Of a DNA stretch of 8,869 nt, positions 1 through 6,222 are shown piece after piece; position 1 is the first letter of the stretch; every line of letters begins with the position of its first letter. The notes beneath the pieces were generated by a model, which worked only from the letters and a program-made list of their open reading frames with translations, did no database searches and was not told the origin of the DNA. Source of the DNA: RGIG3009 sp045590855 (GTDB lineage: Bacteria > Bacillota > Clostridia > Oscillospirales > Acutalibacteraceae); NCBI GenBank assembly GCA_045590855.1, contig JAZNRV010000121.1, positions 1-8,869 of the forward strand. Direction: 5' to 3'. Made by a program: the position numbers and the translations under genes.

Positions 1-114
1 GGGGAAGTGCGAGTTTGACGCAAGGCTGTCGCCTTGCAAAAACGAGCGCAAACCCGCGCAAGTAAAGGCGGCGAGCGAAACCGCAAAGGAATTCGACTAT
101 CGCCAGCCTACTCT
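1..114. other. G+C-rich non-coding left edge, possible end of a dispersed repeat
   Basis: No convincing gene lies here. The first 110 bases contain 64 G or C by hand count, richer than the flanking genes look. The segment holds a perfect 7-bp hairpin (20-37) and two imperfect copies of a GAGCG-AAAC-CGC-AA motif (44-61 and 73-87). It lies just downstream of the minus-strand VOC gene, whose stop codon is at 115-117. No T-run follows the hairpin on the minus strand, so it is not a textbook terminator. An open frame on the plus strand runs from here into the antisense of the VOC gene; it is Arg/Lys/Gln-rich with no family resemblance and I do not count it as a gene. A repeated intergenic element is a guess from composition only. 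Confidence 0.35.
20..37. repeat. Perfect 7-bp inverted repeat (hairpin)
   Basis: GCAAGGC (20-26) pairs with GCCTTGC (31-37) around a 4-base loop TGTC. It lies about 80 bases downstream of the VOC gene stop. Neither strand has a following T-tract, so a role as an intrinsic terminator is doubtful; it could be part of a repeat element or an RNA 3'-end stabiliser. Confidence 0.5.
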
Positions 115-519
115 TTACAGTTCTTTGAAAAACTCCAACGATTCGCCATCGGGGCCTTTGACAAACGCCACATTGAGCGTTGTTTTATACGGTGTGGAAT
201 CCAGCGGTGCTATTTTGGGATAAACATCGGGAACAAAGCCGACATCCAAAGCAATGGAAAAAGCTTGTTCCACATCGTCGACCGCCAAGGCTACATGTTG
301 CCATTTTCCGTTTTCACTATAAAAATCGGAGCCGTTGGCAAACAGTTCCAGGCAATCACCGTTGCCAATATCCAGCATGACAATCAGTTTTTCCCCTTCA
401 CCCCAGCGTAATTTTTCTTTCATGCCGAGTGCTTCATACATTGCAATACTTTTGTTAATATCTTTGCAACGCAATGCTATGTGGTGGAAACCCGAATTTT
501 TAATAATTTGGTTTGCCAT
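115..519 (-). CDS. VOC-fold (glyoxalase/bleomycin resistance/dioxygenase superfamily) protein
   Basis: A 134-residue single-domain protein of the vicinal oxygen chelate superfamily, probably a soluble metal-dependent enzyme of unknown substrate. Two beta-alpha-beta-beta-beta modules are visible: one from about residue 10 (FHHIALRCKD) to 60, the second from about 73 (WQHVALAVDD) to 132. Candidate metal ligands fall at the family positions: H13 (or H12), E58, H75 and E129 (in SLEFF). The ATG at 519 has a good AAGGAG ribosome binding site 7-8 bases upstream. It begins 29 bases after the nadE stop on the same strand, so the two probably share a transcript. Members include glyoxalase I, methylmalonyl-CoA epimerase and antibiotic-binding proteins; nothing here picks one, and the neighbour nadE does not reveal the substrate. 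Confidence 0.85.
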   Translation of the reverse strand: MANQIIKNSGFHHIALRCKDINKSIAMYEALGMKEKLRWGEGEKLIVMLDIGNGDCLELFANGSDFYSENGKWQHVALAVDDVEQAFSIALDVGFVPDVYPKIAPLDSTPYKTTLNVAFVKGPDGESLEFFKEL

Positions 520-548
520 GATTATTTCTCCTTACTTTTTAGACTTCT

Positions 549-1274
549 TTACGGTTCAAAACAAGGCATCAGTTCCAATTTGAAGCGACTGTTACGATAC
601 ATTCTGTCAATGCGTTCCTTGGTCGCTTCATCTTCACACACGCCGGTGCGGATGTATTTGTCCAGCACGGCATACGTAAAGCCCAAATTGTCTTCGTCGG
701 TTTTACCGGAAAGTCCGTCAATCGGCGTTTTGTGGATAAGGTTTTGCGGCAACCCCAGCACCGTGCCGATTTCTTTGACTTCCTCCACCGTCAAGCGAGA
801 ACAAGGGCTAAAATCGCCCGCCGCATCGCCATAACGAGTGGAATACCCCACCCAGTCTTCCGACAAATTACACGTGTTTGCCACTCTACCGTTACACGAT
901 TGGCTGACGGCATACAGCGTTGCCATACGAATACGTGCGGGAAGATTGATGACGGTTTGACGGCTGATTTCCAATTCCGCAGGCAGATTATTGCGTACTC
1001 CCTCCACCGCATCTTTAATGTTTATAATATAATGTTTGATTCCTAAGTGTTCTACCAGTTGTTTAGCACAATCGATATCGTGTTGTTCGCCACACGGCAT
1101 CAACACACCGATAACACGCTCTTTCCCCAGTGCTTCAACGCACAAGGCCGCGACCACCGAACTGTCTTTCCCACCGGAAATCCCCACAACGGCATTGCAT
1201 TCCTTGCCGTTTTGTTCAAAAAAATCTTGTATCCATTTCACACAATTTTGTGTGACTTTTTTGGCATCAAACAT
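549..1274 (-). CDS. nadE: NH3-dependent NAD+ synthetase
   Basis: Cytosolic enzyme for the last step of NAD biosynthesis: nicotinic acid adenine dinucleotide, ATP and ammonia give NAD+, AMP and pyrophosphate. The 241-residue protein has the N-type ATP-pyrophosphatase loop SGGKDSS at 33-39, the motif NLSEDWVGYSTRYGD (136-150) continuing to AAGDFSP (151-157), and the C-terminal TPIDGLSGKTDEDNLG segment (183-198), all typical of NadE. There is no nitrilase-type glutaminase domain, so free ammonia is the likely nitrogen donor. Length is at the short end for the family but nothing appears missing. The ATG at 1274 follows an AGGGGA ribosome binding site. An extended -10 promoter lies just upstream (1308-1316). 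The VOC gene follows after 29 bases, probably co-transcribed. Assignment is secure from the motifs. Confidence 0.96.
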   Translation of the reverse strand: MFDAKKVTQNCVKWIQDFFEQNGKECNAVVGISGGKDSSVVAALCVEALGKERVIGVLMPCGEQHDIDCAKQLVEHLGIKHYIINIKDAVEGVRNNLPAELEISRQTVINLPARIRMATLYAVSQSCNGRVANTCNLSEDWVGYSTRYGDAAGDFSPCSRLTVEEVKEIGTVLGLPQNLIHKTPIDGLSGKTDEDNLGFTYAVLDKYIRTGVCEDEATKERIDRMYRNSRFKLELMPCFEP

Positions 1275-1307
1275 ACGGTTTCCCCTTTTTTAAAATAATC
1301 TTTTTTT

Positions 1308-1316
1308 AGTATAACA
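1308..1316 (-). promoter_or_regulatory. Extended -10 promoter of nadE
   Basis: On the minus strand the bases read TGTTATACT, a match to the extended -10 form TGnTATAAT, about 34 bases before the nadE ATG. No convincing -35 box lies 16-18 bases further upstream, which an extended -10 can tolerate. It sits in the 65-base gap between the minus-strand AraC remnant and nadE, so nadE does not depend on transcription through that remnant. Confidence 0.55.
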
Positions 1317-1339
1317 CAGTTTTTCAAAAAAGGCTATAT

Positions 1340-1612
1340 TTATTCCTTTGGTCGAATACGATGTTCACCCGAAAGATACATCCGTGTTGTCAAACCGGTA
1401 TATTGTTTGAACAAACGATACCCATACGCAACATCTGTGATTGCCATGTTGGCACAAGCGGTTTTGAAGGACATGTCGCGGAATTTCATCATTTCTGAAA
1501 TAATTCGCACCTTTTCGCTGTTAATGTACCGACGAATCGTATTTCCTGTTGTCTCGCGAAACACACTGTTGAGATAATTAGGTGTTCTGCCCAACGCCTT
1601 GGCAACCGATTT
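1340..1612 (-). pseudogene. AraC-family regulator remnant, C-terminal DNA-binding part only
   Basis: The frame encodes most of an AraC-type double helix-turn-helix domain. The first HTH is visible in SVAKALGRTPNYLNSVFRE and the second helix pair ends in AYGYRLFKQYTGLTTRMYL, followed by a natural-looking basic tail and TAA at 1340-1342. Recognisable homology starts abruptly at about 1609; the frame meets a stop at 1625-1627. An intact regulator of this type would have a further N-terminal sensing domain of very roughly 150-200 residues plus the first DNA-binding helix, all absent. The only start near the front, TTG at 1592-1594, is inside the HTH and lacks a ribosome binding site. The plus strand immediately carries a second, different AraC fragment pointing away. 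I call it a pseudogene; production of a truncated DNA-binding peptide cannot be excluded. Confidence 0.75.
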
Positions 1613-2072
1613 TGAAGGGGAAATTTACGGAAAAATATTTAGCAAAATGTTAGGTGTTGCCAACCAAAAAGACGGCAGAGAATGCTTTTTGTGCGGTTGT
1701 ATTGCTGAATTATCGGCACATTTGTTTGAAGAAAATCGTTCTCCTTTATCCGTCACCTCACAGGCGATGGAACAAGCAAAAAACTGTATTGAAGCCGAAT
1801 ACATGTCCCCCGAATTGACAGTCAAATCCTTGGCAAAGCGGTTGCACCTTAACCGCAGTTATTTCAGCACGGCATTTCGCAGTTATACCGGCGTTTCACC
1901 GCAAGAATACTTGAACGCCTATCGTTTGGAACGCGCGGCACAACTTTTGCAAAATGGCGAAATGTCAGTAGCACAAATTGCGACAGCAACGGGGTACGCC
2001 GATTTTTGCAATTTTTCGCGCATGTTTAAACGGCGGTTCGGCATCCCACCGTCAAAATATGTACATACATAA
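1599..2072 (+). pseudogene. AraC-family regulator remnant, linker plus complete C-terminal DNA-binding domain
   Basis: The frame is open from 1578 and ends at TAA 2070-2072. Counting from the TTG at 1599, residues 1-55 resemble the helical linker of AraC regulators, and residues about 57-155 form a complete double-HTH domain: LTVKSLAKRLHLNRSYFSTAF for the first HTH, then MSVAQIATATGYADFCNFSR and MFKRRFGIPPSKY for the second. The N-terminal effector-binding (cupin-like) domain expected in full-length proteins of roughly 270-300 residues is missing. No ribosome binding site precedes the TTG at 1599 or the ATG at about 1647. Upstream sequence is instead the antisense of another AraC fragment. 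It ends just before a strong terminator (2079-2112), which suggests it was once an expressed gene. Its sequence differs from the minus-strand remnant, so the pair is not a fold-back duplication. Confidence 0.75.
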
Positions 2073-2078
2073 AGGACG

Positions 2079-2112
2079 CCGCCTTTGCTTTTGTAAGCAA
2101 AGGCGGTGTTTT
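2079..2112 (+). terminator. Intrinsic terminator between convergent araC remnant and cdaR
   Basis: A perfect 12-bp stem (2079-2090 with 2095-2106) around the loop TTGT is followed on the plus strand by TGTTTTGATT. It lies 6 bases after the plus-strand AraC stop and about 10 bases beyond the minus-strand cdaR stop, so it can serve both; on the minus strand the T-run after the stem (CCTTT) is weaker. Confidence 0.8.
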
Positions 2113-2114
2113 GA

Positions 2115-3434
2115 TTATTCCAGTGTGCCGTACAGTCGATACATGTCGGCGTCCTCTTTGCCGTAATAAACCCAAACGTTTTGATATTTGGGCACCGCAA
2201 TGCGAACCAAATACCGTACCGAACCGGTACCGGTATTACTGGAAGCATCCAATGTAAGGGATAAATCATTGGCCGTGATTTTTTTAAGAACCGCTTCAGG
2301 ACCGCACAAAACAATGTTAGAAAGAACTTGGTTGTTCAACGTGATGGTTTTTCCTGCCGGGATATTTTCCACCTTAACGTCTTCCAAGCCTTTTACCGGA
2401 CGAGAAATTGTTTTGGTCGTATATTTTTTCAAGTTTAGCGAAAGCGTCACCGTGTTGCCTTCCAGCACCCGAATACCGGTGGGGATGTTGAGCGAGAAAG
2501 TAATTTCGGAATCTTCGGGTTTTAGGCGGTCAAAGTTGACTGTGCCAAGGTTGCCGATGGTAGGTGCAGCCGCAGAAAGGGCTTCCGCCTCCCCTACCAA
2601 TGTGATTTCGGAAGGGGTAAGTGTTACCAAACCGGCTTCCGGCACGCCTTCCGGTCGATTAGCCAACGTATATGTCAGCGGAACTTTTTGTTGTACCCAA
2701 ACAGGGACCGTAACTTCCACCGTGTTATCACCGTTATTTGATTGTAACACATGACACTTTTCCAAAGAAACTTCATTGCCGTCGGCATCTAACGCTTGCA
2801 AAGTTGCGGGGAAGCGCGTGGTTTTTTCGATAACGCCACCATTTTTTACCTTTGCAGTAACCGTAGCAATTTTGGTAATCACCGCTTGCGGACCCTCGAT
2901 TTTAACCGTTCCGTCTTGGATAGCGGGAGAATCAATGCTCAAATCACCGACTTGCTGTGTTTTTTCATCTTTGAGTTCCACCGAACTAACGTCAGCAGTA
3001 ACCATAAACGAGGACATGGTCCAATAATCACAATCCAACGTAATTTTGCTGGGCGAAATGGAATTGATGGTAAAACCGCTCGTTTTGCCGGATTTGGTCG
3101 CTGTAAGCGAAACCTCCGATTTGCCAACACCTTGAATATCAGCCAGTGAAGGACGGATGTCAAAATCTTCTTCGGTGAGTTTAAAAACCGTCGAGCGAGC
3201 ACCCTCCACGGAAACTTCGATGGTAAAGGTATCTTCCCCCACCACGCGCAAACCGTTTTGTCCGACAATCGTTCCCGCGAGGTCTACTTTCAGCGGAACT
3301 AAAACCTTGCTTTGTTGCACGTTTCCGGGGCCAAAGGTGACCAACGCCCAAACCAACACCGCAATAACAGCGGAACAGATAATCATCAATCTGTCGTTAT
3401 GCAGAAGAGCGTTTAAAGAAATTTTTCCTTTCAT
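2115..3434 (-). CDS. cdaR: CdaR, YbbR-domain regulator of diadenylate cyclase
   Basis: Membrane-anchored extracytoplasmic protein of 439 residues that binds and modulates CdaA in Firmicutes. A short basic N-terminus is followed by one hydrophobic membrane segment at about 16-34 (MIICSAVIAVLVWALVTF); the rest should lie outside the membrane. It is beta-rich and carries several YbbR-like repeats, roughly 44-135, 140-240, 245-335 and 340-420. The recurring pattern of an isoleucine/valine-rich strand, GP or GE, then a helix appears as TVKIEGPQAVITKI (176-189), ITLVGEAEAL (277-286) and IVLCGPEAVLKKI (374-386). The ATG overlaps the cdaA stop (ATGA, 3431-3434), so translation is coupled; AAGGAGG lies just upstream inside cdaA. 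In many Firmicutes glmM follows next; here the operon ends at a terminator. The name rests on the domain architecture and on adjacency to cdaA. Confidence 0.92.
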   Translation of the reverse strand: MKGKISLNALLHNDRLMIICSAVIAVLVWALVTFGPGNVQQSKVLVPLKVDLAGTIVGQNGLRVVGEDTFTIEVSVEGARSTVFKLTEEDFDIRPSLADIQGVGKSEVSLTATKSGKTSGFTINSISPSKITLDCDYWTMSSFMVTADVSSVELKDEKTQQVGDLSIDSPAIQDGTVKIEGPQAVITKIATVTAKVKNGGVIEKTTRFPATLQALDADGNEVSLEKCHVLQSNNGDNTVEVTVPVWVQQKVPLTYTLANRPEGVPEAGLVTLTPSEITLVGEAEALSAAAPTIGNLGTVNFDRLKPEDSEITFSLNIPTGIRVLEGNTVTLSLNLKKYTTKTISRPVKGLEDVKVENIPAGKTITLNNQVLSNIVLCGPEAVLKKITANDLSLTLDASSNTGTGSVRYLVRIAVPKYQNVWVYYGKEDADMYRLYGTLE

Positions 3435-4312
3435 TTCGGCCCTCCTTTACGCCAGAAAGCAAAACGACTAACAGGTGTTTCGTCATCTGTCCGTATATTC
3501 TTCCAAATAATTTCGTTTTCTAACTCTTGACGCAACGTTTCGGTAGTAAAATCCCGTTGTAATTCTCCGGCTTTGGCAACCGAAATAGTTCCGGTTTCTT
3601 CCGAAACGATAACAACCACCGCATCGGAATTTTCGCTCATACCGACACCGGCACGATGACGAGTACCCAAACTGCGGCTAATGGAAATATTTTCGGTCAA
3701 AGGTAAAATACACCCTGCGGCATGTACCTTTCCTTCTCTGAAAATGGTGGCACCATCATGAAGCGGGGCTTTGTTAAAGAAAATATTTGCCACCAGTTCA
3801 CCCGTTGGTTGTGCATCGATAAGCGTACCTGTTTTGGCAATTTCCCCCAAACGGGTGTGGCGCTCAAACACAATCAAAGCACCCATTTTTTCACGTTGCA
3901 GCTGCTGAACAGCCGTACAGGTGGCAGAAATCGCTGTTTTCCACTGCCCGATGTATTCGGCGGCATTTTCTTCGTTAAATTTAAAGCGCGACAAACCGGA
4001 ATGTCCAAATTGTTCGAGCGCACGACGAATCTCCGGTTGGAAAATAACCGCCAACAAAATCAATGCGTTATCAAACAACATTTGCAGTAAATATTTTAAC
4101 GTGGTCAAACCAATCAAATGCGCCAAAGCATACGCCGCACCCAACAAGAAAAATCCTTTGAGTAGTTGTTCAGCGCGGGAATCACGCACCAATTTGATTA
4201 AACTGAAAATGGCAAACGCGACCAACAAAATATCCAAAGTATCTGTGATTAAATGGTAACTTTTAATAAAAGTAATGATATTCATCCAAAGTTCACTGAA
4301 AAAAGCTCCCAC
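3431..4312 (-). CDS. cdaA: Diadenylate cyclase CdaA (c-di-AMP synthase)
   Basis: Makes cyclic di-AMP from two ATP; c-di-AMP controls potassium and osmolyte uptake and cell-wall homeostasis. The 293-residue protein has three hydrophobic membrane segments at about 22-42, 48-68 and 72-92, then a cytosolic DAC domain. Both signature motifs are intact: DGA at 186-188 (in PLHDGATIF) and RHR at 218-220 (in LGTRHRAGVG), with the conserved SEETG at 237-241. The start is a GTG at 4312: AAGGTGG lies 9 bases upstream, while an ATG 7 bases earlier is out of frame and too close to that site. It is slightly longer than the roughly 273-residue B. subtilis enzyme. A consensus-like promoter lies at 4345-4373, and the gene is coupled by an ATGA overlap to cdaR. 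Confidence 0.97.
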   Translation of the reverse strand: MGAFFSELWMNIITFIKSYHLITDTLDILLVAFAIFSLIKLVRDSRAEQLLKGFFLLGAAYALAHLIGLTTLKYLLQMLFDNALILLAVIFQPEIRRALEQFGHSGLSRFKFNEENAAEYIGQWKTAISATCTAVQQLQREKMGALIVFERHTRLGEIAKTGTLIDAQPTGELVANIFFNKAPLHDGATIFREGKVHAAGCILPLTENISISRSLGTRHRAGVGMSENSDAVVVIVSEETGTISVAKAGELQRDFTTETLRQELENEIIWKNIRTDDETPVSRFAFWRKGGPK

Positions 4313-4344
4313 TATACATCACCACCTTACATCCATATAGTTTT

Positions 4345-4373
4345 ATTGTACCAATACTCTGTTGTTATTTCAA
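4345..4373 (-). promoter_or_regulatory. Sigma-A-type promoter of cdaA-cdaR
   Basis: On the minus strand TTGAAA (4368-4373) and TACAAT (4345-4350) are separated by exactly 17 bases (4351-4367), and TGG precedes the -10 box, giving an extended -10. The -35 box overlaps the TGA stop (4370-4372) of the upstream aminotransferase gene. The predicted transcript would start near 4338, about 25 bases before the cdaA GTG. No terminator hairpin is seen between the aminotransferase and cdaA, so read-through from upstream is also possible. Confidence 0.75.
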
Positions 4374-5515
4374 GAGTTTCTTACAAATTCCATTAAATTT
4401 TTATAAAGATAATCCAAATCTTTGTTAGTTGTATACACAGAAGGACACAACCGAACGGCACCGCTTTGGGTTGTTTTGATGCGTCGATGCGCCGATGGTG
4501 CGCAATGTAAGCCCGCACGAACCGCAATGCCTTTACTGTTCAAAAATTCAGCCACTTCTTCGCTTTCACGATTTTTAATATTAAACGTCAGCAAAGGAAC
4601 GCACACCGACAAATTGGGGTATGGCGTATATAACTGGATTCCTCTTATTTGCGACAAACGAAGATAAAGTTGTTGCATCATTACCGTTTCGCGGTTCGAA
4701 ATTGCTTCTACCGTATGACGTTTAACAAATTTTATCCCTTCGCACAGACCGCAAATCCCCAAAACGTTGAGCGTTCCGCTTTCCAAGCGTTCCGGCAACT
4801 CTTCCGGTTGGCTTTTAAGCAACGATTGGCTGCCGCTTCCGCCTTCCATAATTGTTGCCAATTGCCGCTCTCCACGACATAACAGCAAGCCCGTTCCCAT
4901 AGGCCCGTACAACCCCTTGTGCCCCGGTAAGCACAAATAATCAATGTTGTTTTTTGTCATATCAATCGGCAAAATCCCACCACTTTGCGCGGCATCCACT
5001 GCAAATGCTATTCCCTTTTCGGCAGCCAATGTCGCCAATTGCTCTGTCGGCGCGCGGTACCCTAACACATTTGACGCATGACTGCAAACCATCAATTTGG
5101 TATTAGGACGAATCGCACGGCAAAACGACTCCACCGTTAGCGAAGGATAATTAGGATAAACCGTAGCTTCCGTATAAGTGATGTTTTTATCTTTAAGCGC
5201 TTCTAAGGGACGGATTACCGTATTATGCTCCAAATCCGAGATAACCACGTGGTCACCGGGGCGCAACGTCCCTTTAATCACCATATTGAGTGACATGGTA
5301 CAGTTGGCGGTGAACACGACATTAGCAGGATTGTCCAACTCGAACAAAGAAGCCGCCGCCTCACGGCAAGCATAGATTTGTTCGGCCGTTTGCAAGGACA
5401 AAGCGTATCCCCCTCTGCCGGGGTTAGCACCATACAGTACCATGGCATCCGATACGGCACGGCGCACTTCGGGTGGTTTAGGGTAGGTGGTGGCGGCATT
5501 ATCCAAATAAATCAA
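4370..5515 (-). CDS. Class V aminotransferase, cysteine desulfurase family (EF2568-like)
   Basis: A PLP-dependent enzyme expected to take sulfur (or selenium) from cysteine (or selenocysteine) as a protein-bound persulfide. From the TTG at 5515 it has 381 residues, a normal length. Visible residues: N-terminal IYLDNAATTYPKP, H97 (EHNT, PLP stacking), D174 and Q177 (VDAAQ), PLP lysine K200 in PGHKGLYGP, and C338 in RAGLHCAP, the likely persulfide cysteine, followed by RLCPSVYTTNKDLDYL. The TTG overlaps the stop of the DUF3343 gene (TTGA, 5512-5515), indicating coupling. A longer reading from 5620 would give 416 residues but its first 35 are out-of-frame DUF3343 sequence. The RAGLHCAP form and the DUF3343 neighbour resemble the EF2568-type family linked in the literature to selenium-dependent molybdenum hydroxylases. 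A housekeeping Fe-S role is possible; no iscU or sufU is adjacent. Confidence 0.85.
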   Translation of the reverse strand: MIYLDNAATTYPKPPEVRRAVSDAMVLYGANPGRGGYALSLQTAEQIYACREAAASLFELDNPANVVFTANCTMSLNMVIKGTLRPGDHVVISDLEHNTVIRPLEALKDKNITYTEATVYPNYPSLTVESFCRAIRPNTKLMVCSHASNVLGYRAPTEQLATLAAEKGIAFAVDAAQSGGILPIDMTKNNIDYLCLPGHKGLYGPMGTGLLLCRGERQLATIMEGGSGSQSLLKSQPEELPERLESGTLNVLGICGLCEGIKFVKRHTVEAISNRETVMMQQLYLRLSQIRGIQLYTPYPNLSVCVPLLTFNIKNRESEEVAEFLNSKGIAVRAGLHCAPSAHRRIKTTQSGAVRLCPSVYTTNKDLDYLYKNLMEFVRNS

Positions 5516-5742
5516 AGCCGTGCACCGCCGTTTTCCATACGCAAAATGCGAATACCGGCGTTTGTCAACTGTTGTTTTGCCAGCAAAGCATTCCCGCTTA
5601 CTTGTAACACATATCCGCAACCGTCATTTTCTTTTTGACTCGATGAGCGTTTCATATATACCGTAAAACCTTGACGTTCCAGCAACTTCCGCCCACGCAT
5701 GGCGTTGGTTACGGAACTGACATAAAATGTGGTCCATTCCAT
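5512..5742 (-). CDS. DUF3343 protein, putative Se/S carrier-like
   Basis: A 76-residue protein resembling the DUF3343 family (Pfam describes it as a putative Se/S carrier-like protein). It has the compact pattern expected: strand (TTFYVSSV), helix (TNAMRGRKLLERQG), strand (FTVYMKR), a loop with one conserved-type cysteine C42 in DGCGYVLQV, then helix and strand (ALLAKQQLTNAGIRILRM). Family members usually carry SCG at this place. I choose the ATG at 5742 because GAGGTG lies 8 bases upstream; an ATG at 5763 adds seven residues but sits in a hairpin loop with no ribosome binding site. Its TGA overlaps the TTG start of the aminotransferase, so the two are probably a functional pair, C42 perhaps receiving sulfur or selenium. 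The carrier role is family-level inference, not proven. Confidence 0.78.
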   Translation of the reverse strand: MEWTTFYVSSVTNAMRGRKLLERQGFTVYMKRSSSQKENDGCGYVLQVSGNALLAKQQLTNAGIRILRMENGGARL

Positions 5743-5785
5743 AAAAAATTCACCTCTCAACATTACTATATGTGTTGAGAGGTGA
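5743..5785 (-). terminator. Terminator-like hairpin after ruvX that contains the DUF3343 ribosome binding site
   Basis: A perfect 13-bp inverted repeat (5750-5762 with 5773-5785) encloses a 10-base loop. On the minus strand it starts 8 bases after the ruvX stop and its 3' arm is followed by AATTTTTTATG, the form of an intrinsic terminator. The 3' arm also holds GAGGTG (5751-5756), the ribosome binding site of the DUF3343 gene, so folding would both favour termination and hide translation initiation. Confidence 0.75.
5751..5756 (-). promoter_or_regulatory. Ribosome binding site of the DUF3343 gene, inside a hairpin arm
   Basis: GAGGTG on the minus strand, 8 bases before the ATG at 5742. It decides the start codon for the DUF3343 gene. 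All six bases are paired in the predicted 13-bp hairpin (5750-5785), so access to it should depend on that fold opening or on a transcript that begins after the 5' arm. Confidence 0.65.
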
Positions 5786-5793
5786 GATGGTGT

Positions 5794-6204
5794 CTATCGT
5801 CGACTGCGCAAATAATCTTCCAAAATAATAACCGCCGCCACGGCATCGACCACGTTTTTTCGCTTTTTTCCGCGAACATTGGTTTCGTTCAAGATGCCGA
5901 TAGCCGATTTTGTGGTTAAGCGTTCGTCCCACAAATGTGTAGGCAAGCCTGTTTTTTGATGTAAATCCTCCGCAAATTGTTTGGCACGACAAGCACTTTC
6001 GCCGCAACTGCCATCCATGTTACGCGGCAGACCAACCACAATTTCCACGGCGTGTTCTTGTGCTGCTATTTTTGCTATTTCGTCCAGCAAAAGAGTCAGG
6101 TTACTTTGCGCAACAGTCATCAGCGGCGATGCCAACAACCCCAGTTCATCCGAAATAGCCAATCCGGTACGCGAAAGACCTAAATCCACCGATAAAATTC
6201 TCAC
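5794..6204 (-). CDS. ruvX: RuvX/YqgF family RNase H-fold nuclease
   Basis: A 136-residue cytosolic RNase H-fold protein, known as a putative pre-16S rRNA processing nuclease and Holliday junction resolvase-like factor. The family pattern is clear: first strand MRILSVDLGLSRTGLAISD with the catalytic aspartate D6, the central motif EIVVGLPRNMDGS, the DERLTT motif, and a C-terminal DAVAAVIILEDYL helix with its acidic residue. The GTG at 6204 is preferred because AGGGGA lies 5 bases upstream; a TTG seven codons earlier lacks such a site and would add a stretch the family does not have. Terminator-like hairpins stand on both sides (6223-6258 and 5743-5785), and no clear promoter lies in the roughly 20 bases before the ribosome binding site, so expression may rely on read-through from efp. 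Confidence 0.95.
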   Translation of the reverse strand: MRILSVDLGLSRTGLAISDELGLLASPLMTVAQSNLTLLLDEIAKIAAQEHAVEIVVGLPRNMDGSCGESACRAKQFAEDLHQKTGLPTHLWDERLTTKSAIGILNETNVRGKKRKNVVDAVAAVIILEDYLRSRR

Positions 6205-6222
6205 TGTTTTCCCCTGCCTTAC

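Noticed and set aside
34..411. 125-residue plus-strand open frame starting in the left-edge segment
   Set aside because: Most of it is antisense to the VOC gene, which has metal-ligand motifs and a good ribosome binding site; the remainder is low-complexity basic sequence.
1340..2072. Fold-back inverted duplication of one araC gene
   Set aside because: The two AraC fragments encode clearly different protein sequences, so they are not copies of each other.
2188..2754. 188-residue open frame on the plus strand opposite cdaR
   Set aside because: Antisense shadow of the cdaR coding sequence; no ribosome binding site or recognisable domain.
4294..4319. An 8-codon out-of-frame mini-ORF (ATG at 4319) overlapping the cdaA start
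   Set aside because: The AAGGTGG site is only about 2 bases from this ATG but 9 from the cdaA GTG, so it is unlikely to be translated.
5516..5620. Extension of the aminotransferase to a 416-residue form starting at 5620
   Set aside because: The extra 35 residues come from the DUF3343 gene read in another frame, whereas family homology begins at IYLDNAATT and a TTG start sits there.
5743..5763. Alternative ATG at 5763 for the DUF3343 gene
   Set aside because: It lies at the edge of the hairpin loop with no ribosome binding site, while the ATG at 5742 has GAGGTG at good spacing and fits the family N-terminus.
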